Positions 1 through 8,506 of a stretch of 64,000 nucleotides of DNA are shown piece after piece. The stretch spans positions 3,410,001 to 3,474,000 of the forward strand of contig NZ_CP062231.1 of the NCBI RefSeq assembly GCF_024707525.1. Direction: 5' to 3'. The DNA comes from Rhizobium sp. TH2 (GTDB taxonomy: Bacteria > Pseudomonadota > Alphaproteobacteria > Rhizobiales > Rhizobiaceae). The notes below the pieces were generated by a model. It did no database searches and had not been told where the DNA came from. It saw nothing but the letters and a program-made list of their open reading frames with translations. The translations under genes and the position numbers were made by a program. Position 1 is the stretch's first letter. Each line of letters begins with the position of its first letter.

Positions 1-1406
1 TCGATGACGTTGATGATCTGGCTGATTTCCTGCGAAGCCTGTTCGATCCGTCCCATCGCGGAGATCGCATCGCCCACCACCTTGCCGGCCTGGCTGGCAT
101 TGTCCTTGGCATCGGTCACCATCTTGGCCGCTTCTTGCGCCTTCTGCGTGGCGTTGCGCACCACACCGGTGATCTCCTGCAGCGCGGCCGAAGTCTCCTC
201 GAGTGCCGCTGCCTGCTGTTCGGTGCGGCGCGACAGGTCGTTGGTCGAGTTGCCGAGTTCGTTGATATTGCCGTTAATCGAGTCCGAGGTGTTGAGCACT
301 TCCTTGATCGTGAGCTTGAGGCTGTCCATCGTACCGTTCACATTGCCCTGAAGTTCGGCAAAGGCGCCCTGATACTGGCCTTCCATGGAGCGCGTGAGCT
401 TGCTTTCGGCGAGATGGGACATGACCGCACGCATCTCGTTGATGCCGGCATCGACGCTGCCGAGGAGCTGGTCGACGTCGTCGGCGAAGCGGTTGAGATT
501 TTCGTCACCGAAATCGCGGTCGATCCGCCTGGAAAAATCGCCGCCTGCGGCAGATCCTACCACGACGGCCATGCGTGTCTGGAGATCGTCGTTGCGGGCA
601 CGGGCCTCGGCCTCCTTGGCGTTCAGTTGCTGCACCGCGAGCCCGTTTTCCTTGAAGACGCCGACCGCTTCGGCCATCTGGCCGATCTCGTCCTTGCGAC
701 CGATGAAGGGCACCTCGATGTCGAATTTTCCTTCCGCGACCTCGCGGATCGTGGCGGTGATGCGGAGGATCGGACCGGAGAGATGTGTCCGTGCGATATA
801 GACGCCGAGTCCTGCGCCGGCGGCGAGACCGATGCCGGTCATCGCGGTCACGAGAAGGAAGATGGACTGCTTGAAGGCAGCCAGGGCGCTCTCGACGGCT
901 GTGAGCTGTGCCTGATCCTGCTCGACGACGGCATCGATTTCCTTCTGGAAAGCCTTGCGGTTGGCGCGATTCGCTTCGTTGTTGCCCTGCTCGTTGGCGG
1001 CAGCGGGGCTCTCCTCGGTGCCCAGGCGGGCAGTCTCGGTCCGGAAGGTCTTGAATTCAGCGGAGCGCGCCAGCAGGTTGTCGAAAGTCGCCTTCTGATC
1101 CGCAGCGACGAGCGGCGTCCAGGCAGCGAGCACCTTGTCCATTTCGCCCAGATTCTCAACCAGGCCGCCTGCGAATTTCTTGGCGCCTTCAACGTCCTTC
1201 GCGCCGTAGATGCCACGCGATTCCATCACGACAGCGGTGACATAGCGGTTCAGGCGTTCGCCCAGATAGGCGCGGTCGGCGGCCAGTTTGTATTCGGTGA
1301 GACGCGCGCTATATTCGCTGACCGCGTAAAGCGCGGTCGCACCGATAAAGAGCGCCGAGAGGCACATAATGCCAACCAGGCTGTAGATTTTGCCGCTAAT
1401 TTTCAA
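1..1406 (-). CDS. methyl-accepting chemotaxis protein (3' end cut by window)
   Basis: Transmembrane chemoreceptor. I translated the minus strand without interruption from a TTG start at 1406 (GGAG nine bases upstream) to the window edge, about 468 residues. TM1 lies at about residues 8-28, then a ~150-residue helical periplasmic sensor domain, TM2 at about 179-203, a HAMP domain (around GRKDEIGQMAEAVGVF) and a second HAMP-like segment (RRIDRDFGDENLNRFADDVD), then the coiled-coil signalling domain with RRTEQQAAALEETSAAL and the start of the tip (QEISQIINVID). The conserved tip itself lies outside the window. Ligand unknown. It is separate from the che cluster at 43-53 kb. The plus-strand ORF over 135-1478 is its codon-aligned shadow. 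Confidence 0.9.
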   Translation of the reverse strand, partial: MKISGKIYSLVGIMCLSALFIGATALYAVSEYSARLTEYKLAADRAYLGERLNRYVTAVVMESRGIYGAKDVEGAKKFAGGLVENLGEMDKVLAAWTPLVAADQKATFDNLLARSAEFKTFRTETARLGTEESPAAANEQGNNEANRANRKAFQKEIDAVVEQDQAQLTAVESALAAFKQSIFLLVTAMTGIGLAAGAGLGVYIARTHLSGPILRITATIREVAEGKFDIEVPFIGRKDEIGQMAEAVGVFKENGLAVQQLNAKEAEARARNDDLQTRMAVVVGSAAGGDFSRRIDRDFGDENLNRFADDVDQLLGSVDAGINEMRAVMSHLAESKLTRSMEGQYQGAFAELQGNVNGTMDSLKLTIKEVLNTSDSINGNINELGNSTNDLSRRTEQQAAALEETSAALQEITGVVRNATQKAQEAAKMVTDAKDNASQAGKVVGDAISAMGRIEQASQEISQIINVI

Positions 1407-1575
1407 GGGGATGCACTCCGGTGGGTCAGATGCGGGAACAGGCATCAGCTTCCCCCAAGGATAGGCAACCAGGGTTAATGAAAACTTGCTTAGACACACC
1501 TAATATTTATCAATTTTGCGGAAAAATCGGTTGATTTACGGAGATTTCGCTCTCCAAACGAGCAATTCTGAAAAA

Positions 1576-1908
1576 TCAGCGGAGATGCAGCGTCTGCTGG
1601 TAAATAATGGTGGACCTGTTGCCCGACCGGCAATAGCCCAGCATCGGCCTGGGCATTTCGTCCAGCGCATCGACCATGGCACGCACGGCGTCGGGTGTGG
1701 GCGGTCCACTGACGGGAATATGGCGCACTTCCAGCCCGAGTGCCGCAGCTTTTGCGGCGATCTCAGCGAAATCAGGCTGGCCGGGATCTTCGTCGTCAGG
1801 CCGATGGCAGACAACCGACTTGAAGCCCATCTCCTTGATCCCGTCGAGATCCTCGAGCGCAATCTGCGCGGTGACGGCGTATTCATCGTTCATAGGCCGG
1901 ATGTCCAT
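1576..1908 (-). CDS. TIGR01244/DUF442 family phosphatase-like protein
   Basis: Small cytoplasmic protein of about 110 residues of the family often named beta-lactamase hydrolase-like protein. It has a dual-specificity-phosphatase-type CX5R loop (GYCRSGNRSTI) near the C-terminus and a family-typical N-terminus (MDIRPMNDEY...). In some bacteria this domain is fused to a persulfide dioxygenase; here it stands alone, and no sulfur gene is adjacent. I prefer the start at 1908; an ATG at 1920 adds four residues but has no better ribosome binding site. Substrate unknown. Confidence 0.75.
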   Translation of the reverse strand: MDIRPMNDEYAVTAQIALEDLDGIKEMGFKSVVCHRPDDEDPGQPDFAEIAAKAAALGLEVRHIPVSGPPTPDAVRAMVDALDEMPRPMLGYCRSGNRSTIIYQQTLHLR

Positions 1909-1965
1909 GGCAAAATCCATATTGTCGAGAAGACTGATCTACTAAATACACACGCGCGCCGTCAA

Positions 1966-2802
1966 TCACTGGAACGCGAAACTGAGCCTGTATGTCATGA
2001 ACTCGCCGGGCGCCAGCGTCGGCATAAGACCCTCGTTTTCCAGCTCGGCACGCTTCTTCCACGGATGCGACACCGGCTCGATGCCGAGCACATGAGCGGG
2101 CGACATCTGATTTCGCCACATCTGGAGATAAGGGATCGTGTCTGTGGCGAAGCGCACAGTGAGATATTTGCCGCCAATAGTATCGATCGGCCCCAGGACG
2201 AGGCGAGCGAACTCGTCTCCGGCTTCCGCTTCCGCCGGTACGCAAAACACGTGCATGTCCTCATCGCCGAACATCCAGCCGATCTCACCATTCTCGAACA
2301 TGCTGCCCTTGAGCTTGGTGTCGTCGTCGAAAAGATGGGCGCCGATATTCATGTGATACATCAGCATGGGCGGAAACGGCTGGCTGCCGATATTGGTGAG
2401 CCGGTCGACCAGCATGACCTCACCGGTCGCGCCATCCATCCGCCAAGTGCGCAGGATTTCGGCTTCGCCCCCTTGCGCCATGCGAACCGTTACCCGCGCG
2501 ATGATCTCCTCGCTCATTTCCACGATATTGTGTGCGATGACCTCGGCCTTGGTCGCCGCCATCGAGCCATGGAGGGGATATTTCCGGCCACCCGAGCCTG
2601 CGATCGGTTCGGGATGGCGGATATGGTCGGGTCCGCAGGTGAACAGGAAGCCCCCGACGGCATGCAGGATGCGGGGATCCCCGTCATCGGGCACGGCGCG
2701 GCCCGGCGACAGCTCAATTCCATCGATCCGGCAGGAGCCGATGTCCAATGCCGATCCCAGATCGAGCTGCAATTCAGGCCCGGCGCCCACGTGAAATCTC
2801 AT
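1966..2802 (-). CDS. DUF4432 family (aldose-1-epimerase-like fold) protein
   Basis: 278-residue cytoplasmic protein that resembles DUF4432 proteins, which share the galactose-mutarotase beta-sandwich fold. Family-like segments include the central MYHMNIGAHLF stretch, a late GIEPVSHPW motif and a C-terminal LAPGEFMTYRLSF. Family members are thought to act on sugars; no substrate can be assigned and no sugar operon is adjacent. It is divergent from the L,D-transpeptidase gene across a 198-bp AT-richer gap that probably holds both promoters, and is followed on the same strand by the DUF442-like gene after a 57-bp gap. Confidence 0.75.
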   Translation of the reverse strand: MRFHVGAGPELQLDLGSALDIGSCRIDGIELSPGRAVPDDGDPRILHAVGGFLFTCGPDHIRHPEPIAGSGGRKYPLHGSMAATKAEVIAHNIVEMSEEIIARVTVRMAQGGEAEILRTWRMDGATGEVMLVDRLTNIGSQPFPPMLMYHMNIGAHLFDDDTKLKGSMFENGEIGWMFGDEDMHVFCVPAEAEAGDEFARLVLGPIDTIGGKYLTVRFATDTIPYLQMWRNQMSPAHVLGIEPVSHPWKKRAELENEGLMPTLAPGEFMTYRLSFAFQ

Positions 2803-3000
2803 TTTTACCCCCGCTTACGGATTCGGAATGGGAACATAACGCAGAAGAATCTGTTCGTCTCTCGACTGCGTGGCAAATTTCTCCCCACAGCCGATTTTTT
2901 ACCGGTTGTTCACCATGGGTTTAGAAATTCCACAATAGAGTCAAAATTGACGTGCTTGGCTGACCCCAAGAAACCAACCCCCGTGTTCCGATTGCGTCCG

Positions 3001-4452
3001 ATGATGAAAAAGAAACTGCTGATCACCTCCCTGCTGGCAGCCACGCTGATGGCCGCGACGGCCTACGGCCAGGATTATTCGGGTGATGACCCCAACAACA
3101 CCGTGCTGGTGACGCCGGAAGGCGACCTGCTGGAATATGTGCCCGATGCCGCCGATGTCATCGTCAAGCGCAATGGCAAGGGCCAGAAGGTCCTCATCGA
3201 CCACTATGGCAATATCGTCGCCACAGAAATCCCGGCCGGCGGCTACATCAATCGCCTGGAGCGCCGCGCGGACAATTTCGGCAGCGGAGACGCCCCGCGC
3301 TACAACGACACGCTTCCCGGGTTCGAAGACTACGGCACCAATGATGCAGGTCCGACGCAGGAATCAATGAACGATCCGGATTTCTTTCCGCAACGTCCCG
3401 GGGATGATGACGGTGCCGGCAATATCACGGGCGCCGTGCCCGACGACGAAGTCCAGGGGCAGCAACCGTTCGAGGATCAGGCGCTTCCGAGCGACGGCAT
3501 CCAGAACGACAATATCGACCAGCAGGATCTCGCGGCAATCGACCCGAACCAGGACATCATCGAGGAAAAGCCTCAGATCGAGCCCGACATCACGCTGACC
3601 GGCAAGAAGTCCAAGTTCGAGATCACGGCGCTGCAGGTGTTCCTCGACCGCGAGGGCGCGTCCCCTGGTGTCATCGACGGCAAGATGGGGTCGAATGTCT
3701 CCAAGGCGATCCGTTCATATGAGAAGATCACCGGCGAGACGCTCGACCCGAACGACAGCGAAGACATCCTGACCCGGCTCGGCTTCAACGGGGGGCTGCC
3801 GGTCATGACCTACGAGATCACCTCGGCCGATGCCGCCGGCCCCTATGTCGCGTCGATCCCCGAGGATTATGCGAACAAGGCCGCCCTGCCCTCCATGGCC
3901 TTTACGTCGGTCACCGAAGCGCTGGCCGAGAAGTTCCACATGGACGAGGCCTATCTCAAGGAACTCAATCCCGGCGTCGATTTCACCATGCCGGGCACGC
4001 AGATCAAGGTCATCAATCCGGGCACCAACCGGAGTGGCGCCATCGTCCGCATCGTGGCCGACAAGGCGCGCAAGCAGCTTTTTGCCTATGACGAAGCGGG
4101 ACAACTGATTGCCTCCTACCCCGCCTCGATCGGCTCGAACGACACGCCTTCGCCGTCGGGAATCCACGCCGTGGCCCGGGTCGCCTTCGACCCGAACTAT
4201 ACTTACAATCCCAAGATCAATTTCCAGCAGGGCAACAATACAAAAGTCCTGACGATTCCGCCCGGACCGAACGGTCCGGTGGGCACTATTTGGATCGCGC
4301 TGGACAAACCAACCTATGGTATACATGGGACACCCGATCCATCGCGCATCGGCCGTTCGCAGAGTCATGGTTGCATACGCCTGACCAATTGGGACGCAAG
4401 AGAACTCGCCAAGATGGTGAAGCCGGGTGTGACCGTCGAATTTATCGACTAA
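3001..4452 (+). CDS. exported L,D-transpeptidase (YkuD) with PG-binding and LysM-like regions
   Basis: Predicted periplasmic cell-wall enzyme that would form 3-3 peptidoglycan cross-links or attach proteins to peptidoglycan. 483 residues: signal peptide 1-23 (MMKKKLLITSLLAATLMAAT), an acidic low-complexity linker at about 90-200 rich in D, P, Q and N, a PG_binding_1-like segment at about 203-250, a LysM-like segment at about 298-340, and a C-terminal YkuD domain at about 347-483 with the catalytic SHGCIRLTNW motif preceded by the conserved GIHGT histidine. I chose the ATG that begins the hydrophobic signal peptide; a GTG at 2983 would add six residues. The open frame running upstream to 1516 is spurious and overlaps two minus-strand genes. 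Confidence 0.9.
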   Translation: MMKKKLLITSLLAATLMAATAYGQDYSGDDPNNTVLVTPEGDLLEYVPDAADVIVKRNGKGQKVLIDHYGNIVATEIPAGGYINRLERRADNFGSGDAPRYNDTLPGFEDYGTNDAGPTQESMNDPDFFPQRPGDDDGAGNITGAVPDDEVQGQQPFEDQALPSDGIQNDNIDQQDLAAIDPNQDIIEEKPQIEPDITLTGKKSKFEITALQVFLDREGASPGVIDGKMGSNVSKAIRSYEKITGETLDPNDSEDILTRLGFNGGLPVMTYEITSADAAGPYVASIPEDYANKAALPSMAFTSVTEALAEKFHMDEAYLKELNPGVDFTMPGTQIKVINPGTNRSGAIVRIVADKARKQLFAYDEAGQLIASYPASIGSNDTPSPSGIHAVARVAFDPNYTYNPKINFQQGNNTKVLTIPPGPNGPVGTIWIALDKPTYGIHGTPDPSRIGRSQSHGCIRLTNWDARELAKMVKPGVTVEFID

Positions 4453-4760
4453 ACCTCGCCGTTAATTGTCTCACTGAGCAAAATACATCGCAACCAATGC
4501 AACTTGCGGGAATCATTGAAAAGTTTCCGCAAAGCGAGTTTCCGTGCGCTCGTCATGGTTAACCAATTGTTAAGGTTAATTCTAAACTAACGCGTGTTTC
4601 GCCATGACACATTGATTCAAATGGTTGACTATAATTTATCCTTTGTTAATCTTTTTAAACGCTTAGGGCCGTTTGTTCAGAAACGAAGAAAATAGGGGAT
4701 CTTCGGAATTCGCAAATAGGCTTGAAGCGGATCAGGCAATTCATGCGGCGGATAAAATTC
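4453..4760. other. intergenic gap with no gene seen, AT-rich
   Basis: About 308 bp between the transpeptidase stop and the next start. The right half (4560-4700) is distinctly AT-rich and is the likely promoter region of the downstream PLP enzyme. A TTGACT at 4625-4630 could be a -35 box, but no convincing -10 box lies 16-18 bases further on. I see no hairpin with a T-tract and no coding frame. Confidence 0.5.
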
Positions 4761-6140
4761 ATGGCAATGTTTGAAGACATACCCGACCAGTTAAGGACCA
4801 GTCTTCCTGCGGTTGAAAAACATACCTATCCTGTCAATCTACTTGAGCGCTGGGAACAGGCCGGCGTTTGGTGGCAGGAACGCGTGCAACATAAGATCGA
4901 TCCCTACCAGAAATACTCAACAACACGCGTCGGAAATTTTATCGAAGGCGCCCACCGGGACGGGACACCCTTTCAGGGTCACAACTTCGCAAGCCAGGAT
5001 TATCTCTCCCTTGCATCGCATCCCGATCTCATGAAAGCCGCAATCAAGGCGATCGAGACATACGGACTTCATAGCGCAGGTTCGGCAGCCCTGATGGGCA
5101 ACACTGCCCTCTCCGTGGAGCTCGAACAGCGGCTCCAGAAGTTCCTCGGCTATGACGACGTCGTGGTCTTCCCGATCGGCTGGGCGGCGGGTTATGGCGC
5201 CGTCAAGACGCTGGTGAAGCCGCAGGATCATGTCGTCATCGACATTCTTGCACATGCCTGCCTGCAGGAAGCGGCTCGTGATGCGACCGAAAACGTGCAT
5301 GTCCACTCACACATGAATGCAAAGGCAGTCGAGAGCCGTCTCGCCCGCATCCGGCGCGAAGACGAGACCTGCGGCATCCTCGTCGTGACCGAGACGCTCT
5401 TCTCGATGGACAGCGACGTTCCTGACGTCGCTACCCTGCAGGCGATCTGCACCCAATACAATGCCACGCTTCTCGTCGATTGCGCCCACGACCTCGGCTC
5501 ATCGGGCGCGACGGGCCGCGGCAAGCTCGAAGACTACGACCTTGTCGGCAAGGTCGATGTCCTTGTCGGCGCCTTCTCGAAGAGCTTCGCTTCGATGGGC
5601 GGCTTCGTCGCCACCAATAACAAGGGCTTTCGCTTCGGCCTGCGCGGCCAATGCGGCCCCTCCACCTTCACCAATGCCATGTCGCCGGTCCAGGCCGCGA
5701 CGATCCTGGCCGCGCTCGATATCGTCGAGGGTGAGGAAGGCAAGAGCCGCCGCGACAAATTGATGGCGAACTCGCTGCGCCTTCGCGCAGGCCTTGAAGA
5801 GGCCGGCTTCGAAGTTCTCGGCAAGCCGAGCGCTGTGGTGCCCATGCTGATCGGCGATGTTCTGCTGGCGCGGCTGATGACGCGCTATGCGGTGGATTTC
5901 GGCGGCATCGTCAACCTCGTCGAGCATCCGGCGGTGGCGCGCAATGCCTGCCGCTGGCGCTTGCAGGTCATGGCGGACCACACCGAAGAACAGATCGACG
6001 CCATGGTGGTCATCGCCGAAAAGGCACGCGAAATGGCAGAAATGCACGTCGAATGGCTTTCCGCCAACGACAATCTGGGCATCGACCGTACGGCCGTTCC
6101 CGATGCGGCCACCGGCAAGCTCGCTGCCGCAGCGGAATAA
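4761..6140 (+). CDS. alpha-oxoamine-synthase-like PLP-dependent enzyme
   Basis: Fold-type I PLP enzyme of the class that condenses acyl-CoA with an amino acid (5-aminolevulinate synthase, KBL, serine palmitoyltransferase, CqsA). 459 residues. Visible family features: a glycine/serine-rich substrate loop (GLHSAGSAALMGNT), DILAHACLQEA, TLFSMDSDVPDV, the PLP-phenol aspartate region DCAHDLGSSG in place of the usual DEAHS, and the Schiff-base lysine in GAFSKSFASMGGF. The ~50-residue N-terminal extension (WEQAGVWWQERVQHK) is not part of the core fold. I chose the ATG at 4761 for a GGCGGA eight bases upstream; TTG 4722 and ATG 4743 are in frame. No acyl-carrier or lipid gene is adjacent, so the product is unknown. 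Confidence 0.8.
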   Translation: MAMFEDIPDQLRTSLPAVEKHTYPVNLLERWEQAGVWWQERVQHKIDPYQKYSTTRVGNFIEGAHRDGTPFQGHNFASQDYLSLASHPDLMKAAIKAIETYGLHSAGSAALMGNTALSVELEQRLQKFLGYDDVVVFPIGWAAGYGAVKTLVKPQDHVVIDILAHACLQEAARDATENVHVHSHMNAKAVESRLARIRREDETCGILVVTETLFSMDSDVPDVATLQAICTQYNATLLVDCAHDLGSSGATGRGKLEDYDLVGKVDVLVGAFSKSFASMGGFVATNNKGFRFGLRGQCGPSTFTNAMSPVQAATILAALDIVEGEEGKSRRDKLMANSLRLRAGLEEAGFEVLGKPSAVVPMLIGDVLLARLMTRYAVDFGGIVNLVEHPAVARNACRWRLQVMADHTEEQIDAMVVIAEKAREMAEMHVEWLSANDNLGIDRTAVPDAATGKLAAAAE

Positions 6141-6249
6141 GGTCCGAGAATATCTGCGAACTTTGGCCGGAAACAGGGTGCCCCCTGTTTCCGGCCTTAT
6201 TTCTGCGTGCTACATGGGCCAATCGAAGCATTGAAGACTGTGCAGGGCC

Positions 6250-7542
6250 ATGCGGAACGACGATACGAACAAGAACCTCTGGAATCACTCCGCCGCTCCC
6301 GCCCCTGAAACATCCGCACTTTCCTGCGACATAAGCTGCGACACGGCGATCATCGGCGGCGGCTTCACCGGCCTCTCCGCGGCACTGCATCTCGCCGACG
6401 CCGGCGTCGATGCCGTCGTGCTCGAAGCCAAGGCGATCGGCTTCGGCGGCTCGGGCCGCAATGTCGGCCTCGTCAATGCCGGCATGTGGATGCGACCAGA
6501 CGATATCATCGCGGCAGTCGGCGAGACCACGGGCGAACGGCTCGTCAAGGATCTTGGCGATGGTCCCGCCTATGTCTTCGAACTCATCGGCAAGCACGGC
6601 ATCGATTGTGAAGCGATCCACAACGGCACCCTTCATCTCGCCGTAGGCAAGGAAGGCGTGGCAGAGATAGAAACCCGCGCCGCCCAATGGCAACGCCGGG
6701 GCGCACCGGTCGAGGCGCTTTCCGCCGACATCGCCGGAAAGCTGACGGGAGCGAGCGGCTTTGCCGGAGCGCTTCTCGACCGTCGCGCAGGCACGGTGCA
6801 GCCGCTCGGCTACGCCCGGGGACTGGCAAGAGCAGCGATGGGCGCCGGTGCCAAACTGTTCACCGACACGCCTGTCGTCAGCGCTACCCGCGACGGCGAG
6901 ACGATCGTGCTCAAGACCGCGCGCGGCCAGGTGCGCGCGAAAAAGCTCATCATTGCCAGCAACGCCTATTCCGGCGTCGTACCCTCGATGAACTGGAGCG
7001 ATCACGGCCAGGAACTGGTGCCGATGTATTATTTCCAGTTCGCAACCACACCCCTGCCCCCAGAGATCGTCGGCCGCATAATGCCAGAGGGTCATGGCTG
7101 CTGGGACACCGGCTTGGTCATGACCTCGTTCCGCACCGACAAATCAGGACGGCTGATCTTCGGATCGATCGGGTCACTGGATGCGCTCGGCAAGGCCACG
7201 CATCGCGCGTTCGCACGGCGTGCGGTGAACGCGCTCTATCCCTTCATCGGCAATTTCGAGTTCGAATATTGGTGGGACGGCCAGATCGGCATGACGCGCA
7301 ACAACCTGCCCTCCTTCCATCAGCCCGAGAAGAACGTTTGGTCGATCGCGGGTTACAATGGCCGCGGTATATCCCCCGGCACGGTTTTCGGACGCGCTCT
7401 TGCCGCCGTGTCGATGGGCAATGAAAGCGCCATGATGCTGCCGGTCACCCCAGTGGCGGGCGACGCGCTGCGGGGCGCCAAGTCGGCGTTCTACAATATC
7501 GGATCAATGGCCAAACATTTCATTGACCATAGGCTAAATTAG
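6250..7542 (+). CDS. FAD-dependent oxidoreductase, DAO/PuuB-like
   Basis: 430-residue flavoenzyme of the glycine/D-amino-acid oxidase (DAO) superfamily. An N-terminal FAD-binding Rossmann motif (AIIGGGFTGLSAALHLADAG, about residues 34-53) is followed by the GFGGSGRNVGLVNAG flavin loop, as in gamma-glutamylputrescine oxidase and related amine oxidases. The C-terminal GYNGRGISPGTVFG stretch is the second FAD-contacting segment. It lies 109 bp after the PLP enzyme on the same strand, possibly co-transcribed. PuuB-like amine oxidase activity is inferred from this resemblance and from the gamma-glutamyl-amine ligase at 14-15.5 kb; sarcosine or D-amino-acid oxidation is possible. Confidence 0.8.
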   Translation: MRNDDTNKNLWNHSAAPAPETSALSCDISCDTAIIGGGFTGLSAALHLADAGVDAVVLEAKAIGFGGSGRNVGLVNAGMWMRPDDIIAAVGETTGERLVKDLGDGPAYVFELIGKHGIDCEAIHNGTLHLAVGKEGVAEIETRAAQWQRRGAPVEALSADIAGKLTGASGFAGALLDRRAGTVQPLGYARGLARAAMGAGAKLFTDTPVVSATRDGETIVLKTARGQVRAKKLIIASNAYSGVVPSMNWSDHGQELVPMYYFQFATTPLPPEIVGRIMPEGHGCWDTGLVMTSFRTDKSGRLIFGSIGSLDALGKATHRAFARRAVNALYPFIGNFEFEYWWDGQIGMTRNNLPSFHQPEKNVWSIAGYNGRGISPGTVFGRALAAVSMGNESAMMLPVTPVAGDALRGAKSAFYNIGSMAKHFIDHRLN

Positions 7543-8085
7543 ATATTACCCCCGGCAATACGGCGGTATCGCTGGGGGAAGCTCACTTGCACGCCAGATA
7601 CTCCGCAACAGAAGTGATCTCCGGGATCATAGGCTCCAAGGATTCATGATCGGCAATCGTCCGGCTGATCGCCGCCGGCATGTCGGATATCAGAGCTGAC
7701 GAGGCGCTTGGCATCCGCGCCTCCACCGTTCACGAACACGCGGAGCGAAGTTCAAGCCCGACGCAAGGAACCGCGCCGAGCTTGTCGCGCTCGCCGTCTG
7801 CTTCGGCATCATCCTCACTTGACACGACCTCCGCTCACTATAGCAGGCGGGCAAGACGCCTGCGGATAAATAATCCGGTTGTGGCCCGCCTATATTTTCC
7901 ACGATCGATCATACAACCATATAACGAGGTTCGACTAGCAATAGACGGGCTGATCATTTCTTCGCGCGACCATTTTCATACACGCCACATACCATACGTG
8001 CGTGTATACAAATACTACACGCAACTTTTTATTAAGTGTTCATATTCTAAAATGCACATAGCTAATGTTTAGACAGGAGCAAAAA
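7543..8085. other. intergenic gap; possible gene remnant and AT-rich promoter region
   Basis: 543 bp with no gene I can support. The left part (to about 7850) is GC-rich and carries short open frames on the minus strand, for example 7583-7714 (43 codons, ending in EYLACK), which resemble nothing I recognise and could be a decayed gene. The right part (7880-8085) is AT-rich with a string of ATAC/GTAT stretches around 7975-8030 and probably carries the promoter of the tadE-tadG pair. No T-tailed terminator seen. Confidence 0.4.
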
Positions 8086-8505
8086 GTGGCCCTCAGGAAA
8101 CTATTTCGTGAAAAGGGAGGCGCTTCCGCAATCGAGTCTGCAATCGTAGCGCCTGTTTTTATTCCCATTGTTCTCACTCTGGTTGCTTTCGGTATTTATC
8201 TGTCTGTCGCCAGTTCCATCCAGCAGATCGCGGCGGATGCCGCTCGCACCGCCATTGCCGGGTTGAATGCCTCCGAACGCAACGTGTTGGCACGCAACTT
8301 CATCGCGCAATCGACGCTGAACTACTACCTCATCGATCCAGCCAAACTCATAGTTTCCGTGACCGACGATCAGCTTAACGAACAGCAATTCACCGTCAGG
8401 CTGGAATATGACGCCAGCGACTTGCCGATCTGGAGTCTCTACTCGTTCGCGCTGCCGGACAAGACGATCAAGCGCTTCACAACCATCCGTATCGGAGGGA
8501 TTTGA
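8086..8505 (+). CDS. TadE-like pilus assembly protein
   Basis: 139-residue membrane-anchored pseudopilin-like protein of the TadE family. It has the diagnostic N-terminal segment GGASAIESAIVAPVF followed by a ~22-residue hydrophobic helix (PIVLTLVAFGIYLSVASS); the Glu in AIESA matches the position conserved in Tad prepilin-type signals. The rest is a small extracytoplasmic domain. I chose GTG 8086 because AGGAG stands six bases upstream; an ATG at 8065 adds seven residues. It ends one base before the next gene. The TadA/B/C secretion machinery is not in this window. Confidence 0.82.
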   Translation: MALRKLFREKGGASAIESAIVAPVFIPIVLTLVAFGIYLSVASSIQQIAADAARTAIAGLNASERNVLARNFIAQSTLNYYLIDPAKLIVSVTDDQLNEQQFTVRLEYDASDLPIWSLYSFALPDKTIKRFTTIRIGGI

Positions 8506-8506
8506 C

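Noticed and set aside
135..1478. 447-aa plus-strand open frame
   Set aside because: Codon-aligned antisense of the minus-strand MCP; composition (H, D, G, R) is that of a mirrored frame.
1516..3000. Long N-terminal extension of the L,D-transpeptidase frame
   Set aside because: Antisense to the DUF442-like and DUF4432 genes; the signal peptide at 3001 marks the true start.
4625..4653. Sigma70 promoter upstream of the PLP enzyme
   Set aside because: TTGACT has no acceptable -10 partner at 16-18 bp.
7583..7714. 43-codon minus-strand frame
   Set aside because: No ribosome site and no recognisable similarity; kept only as a possible remnant in the gap entry.
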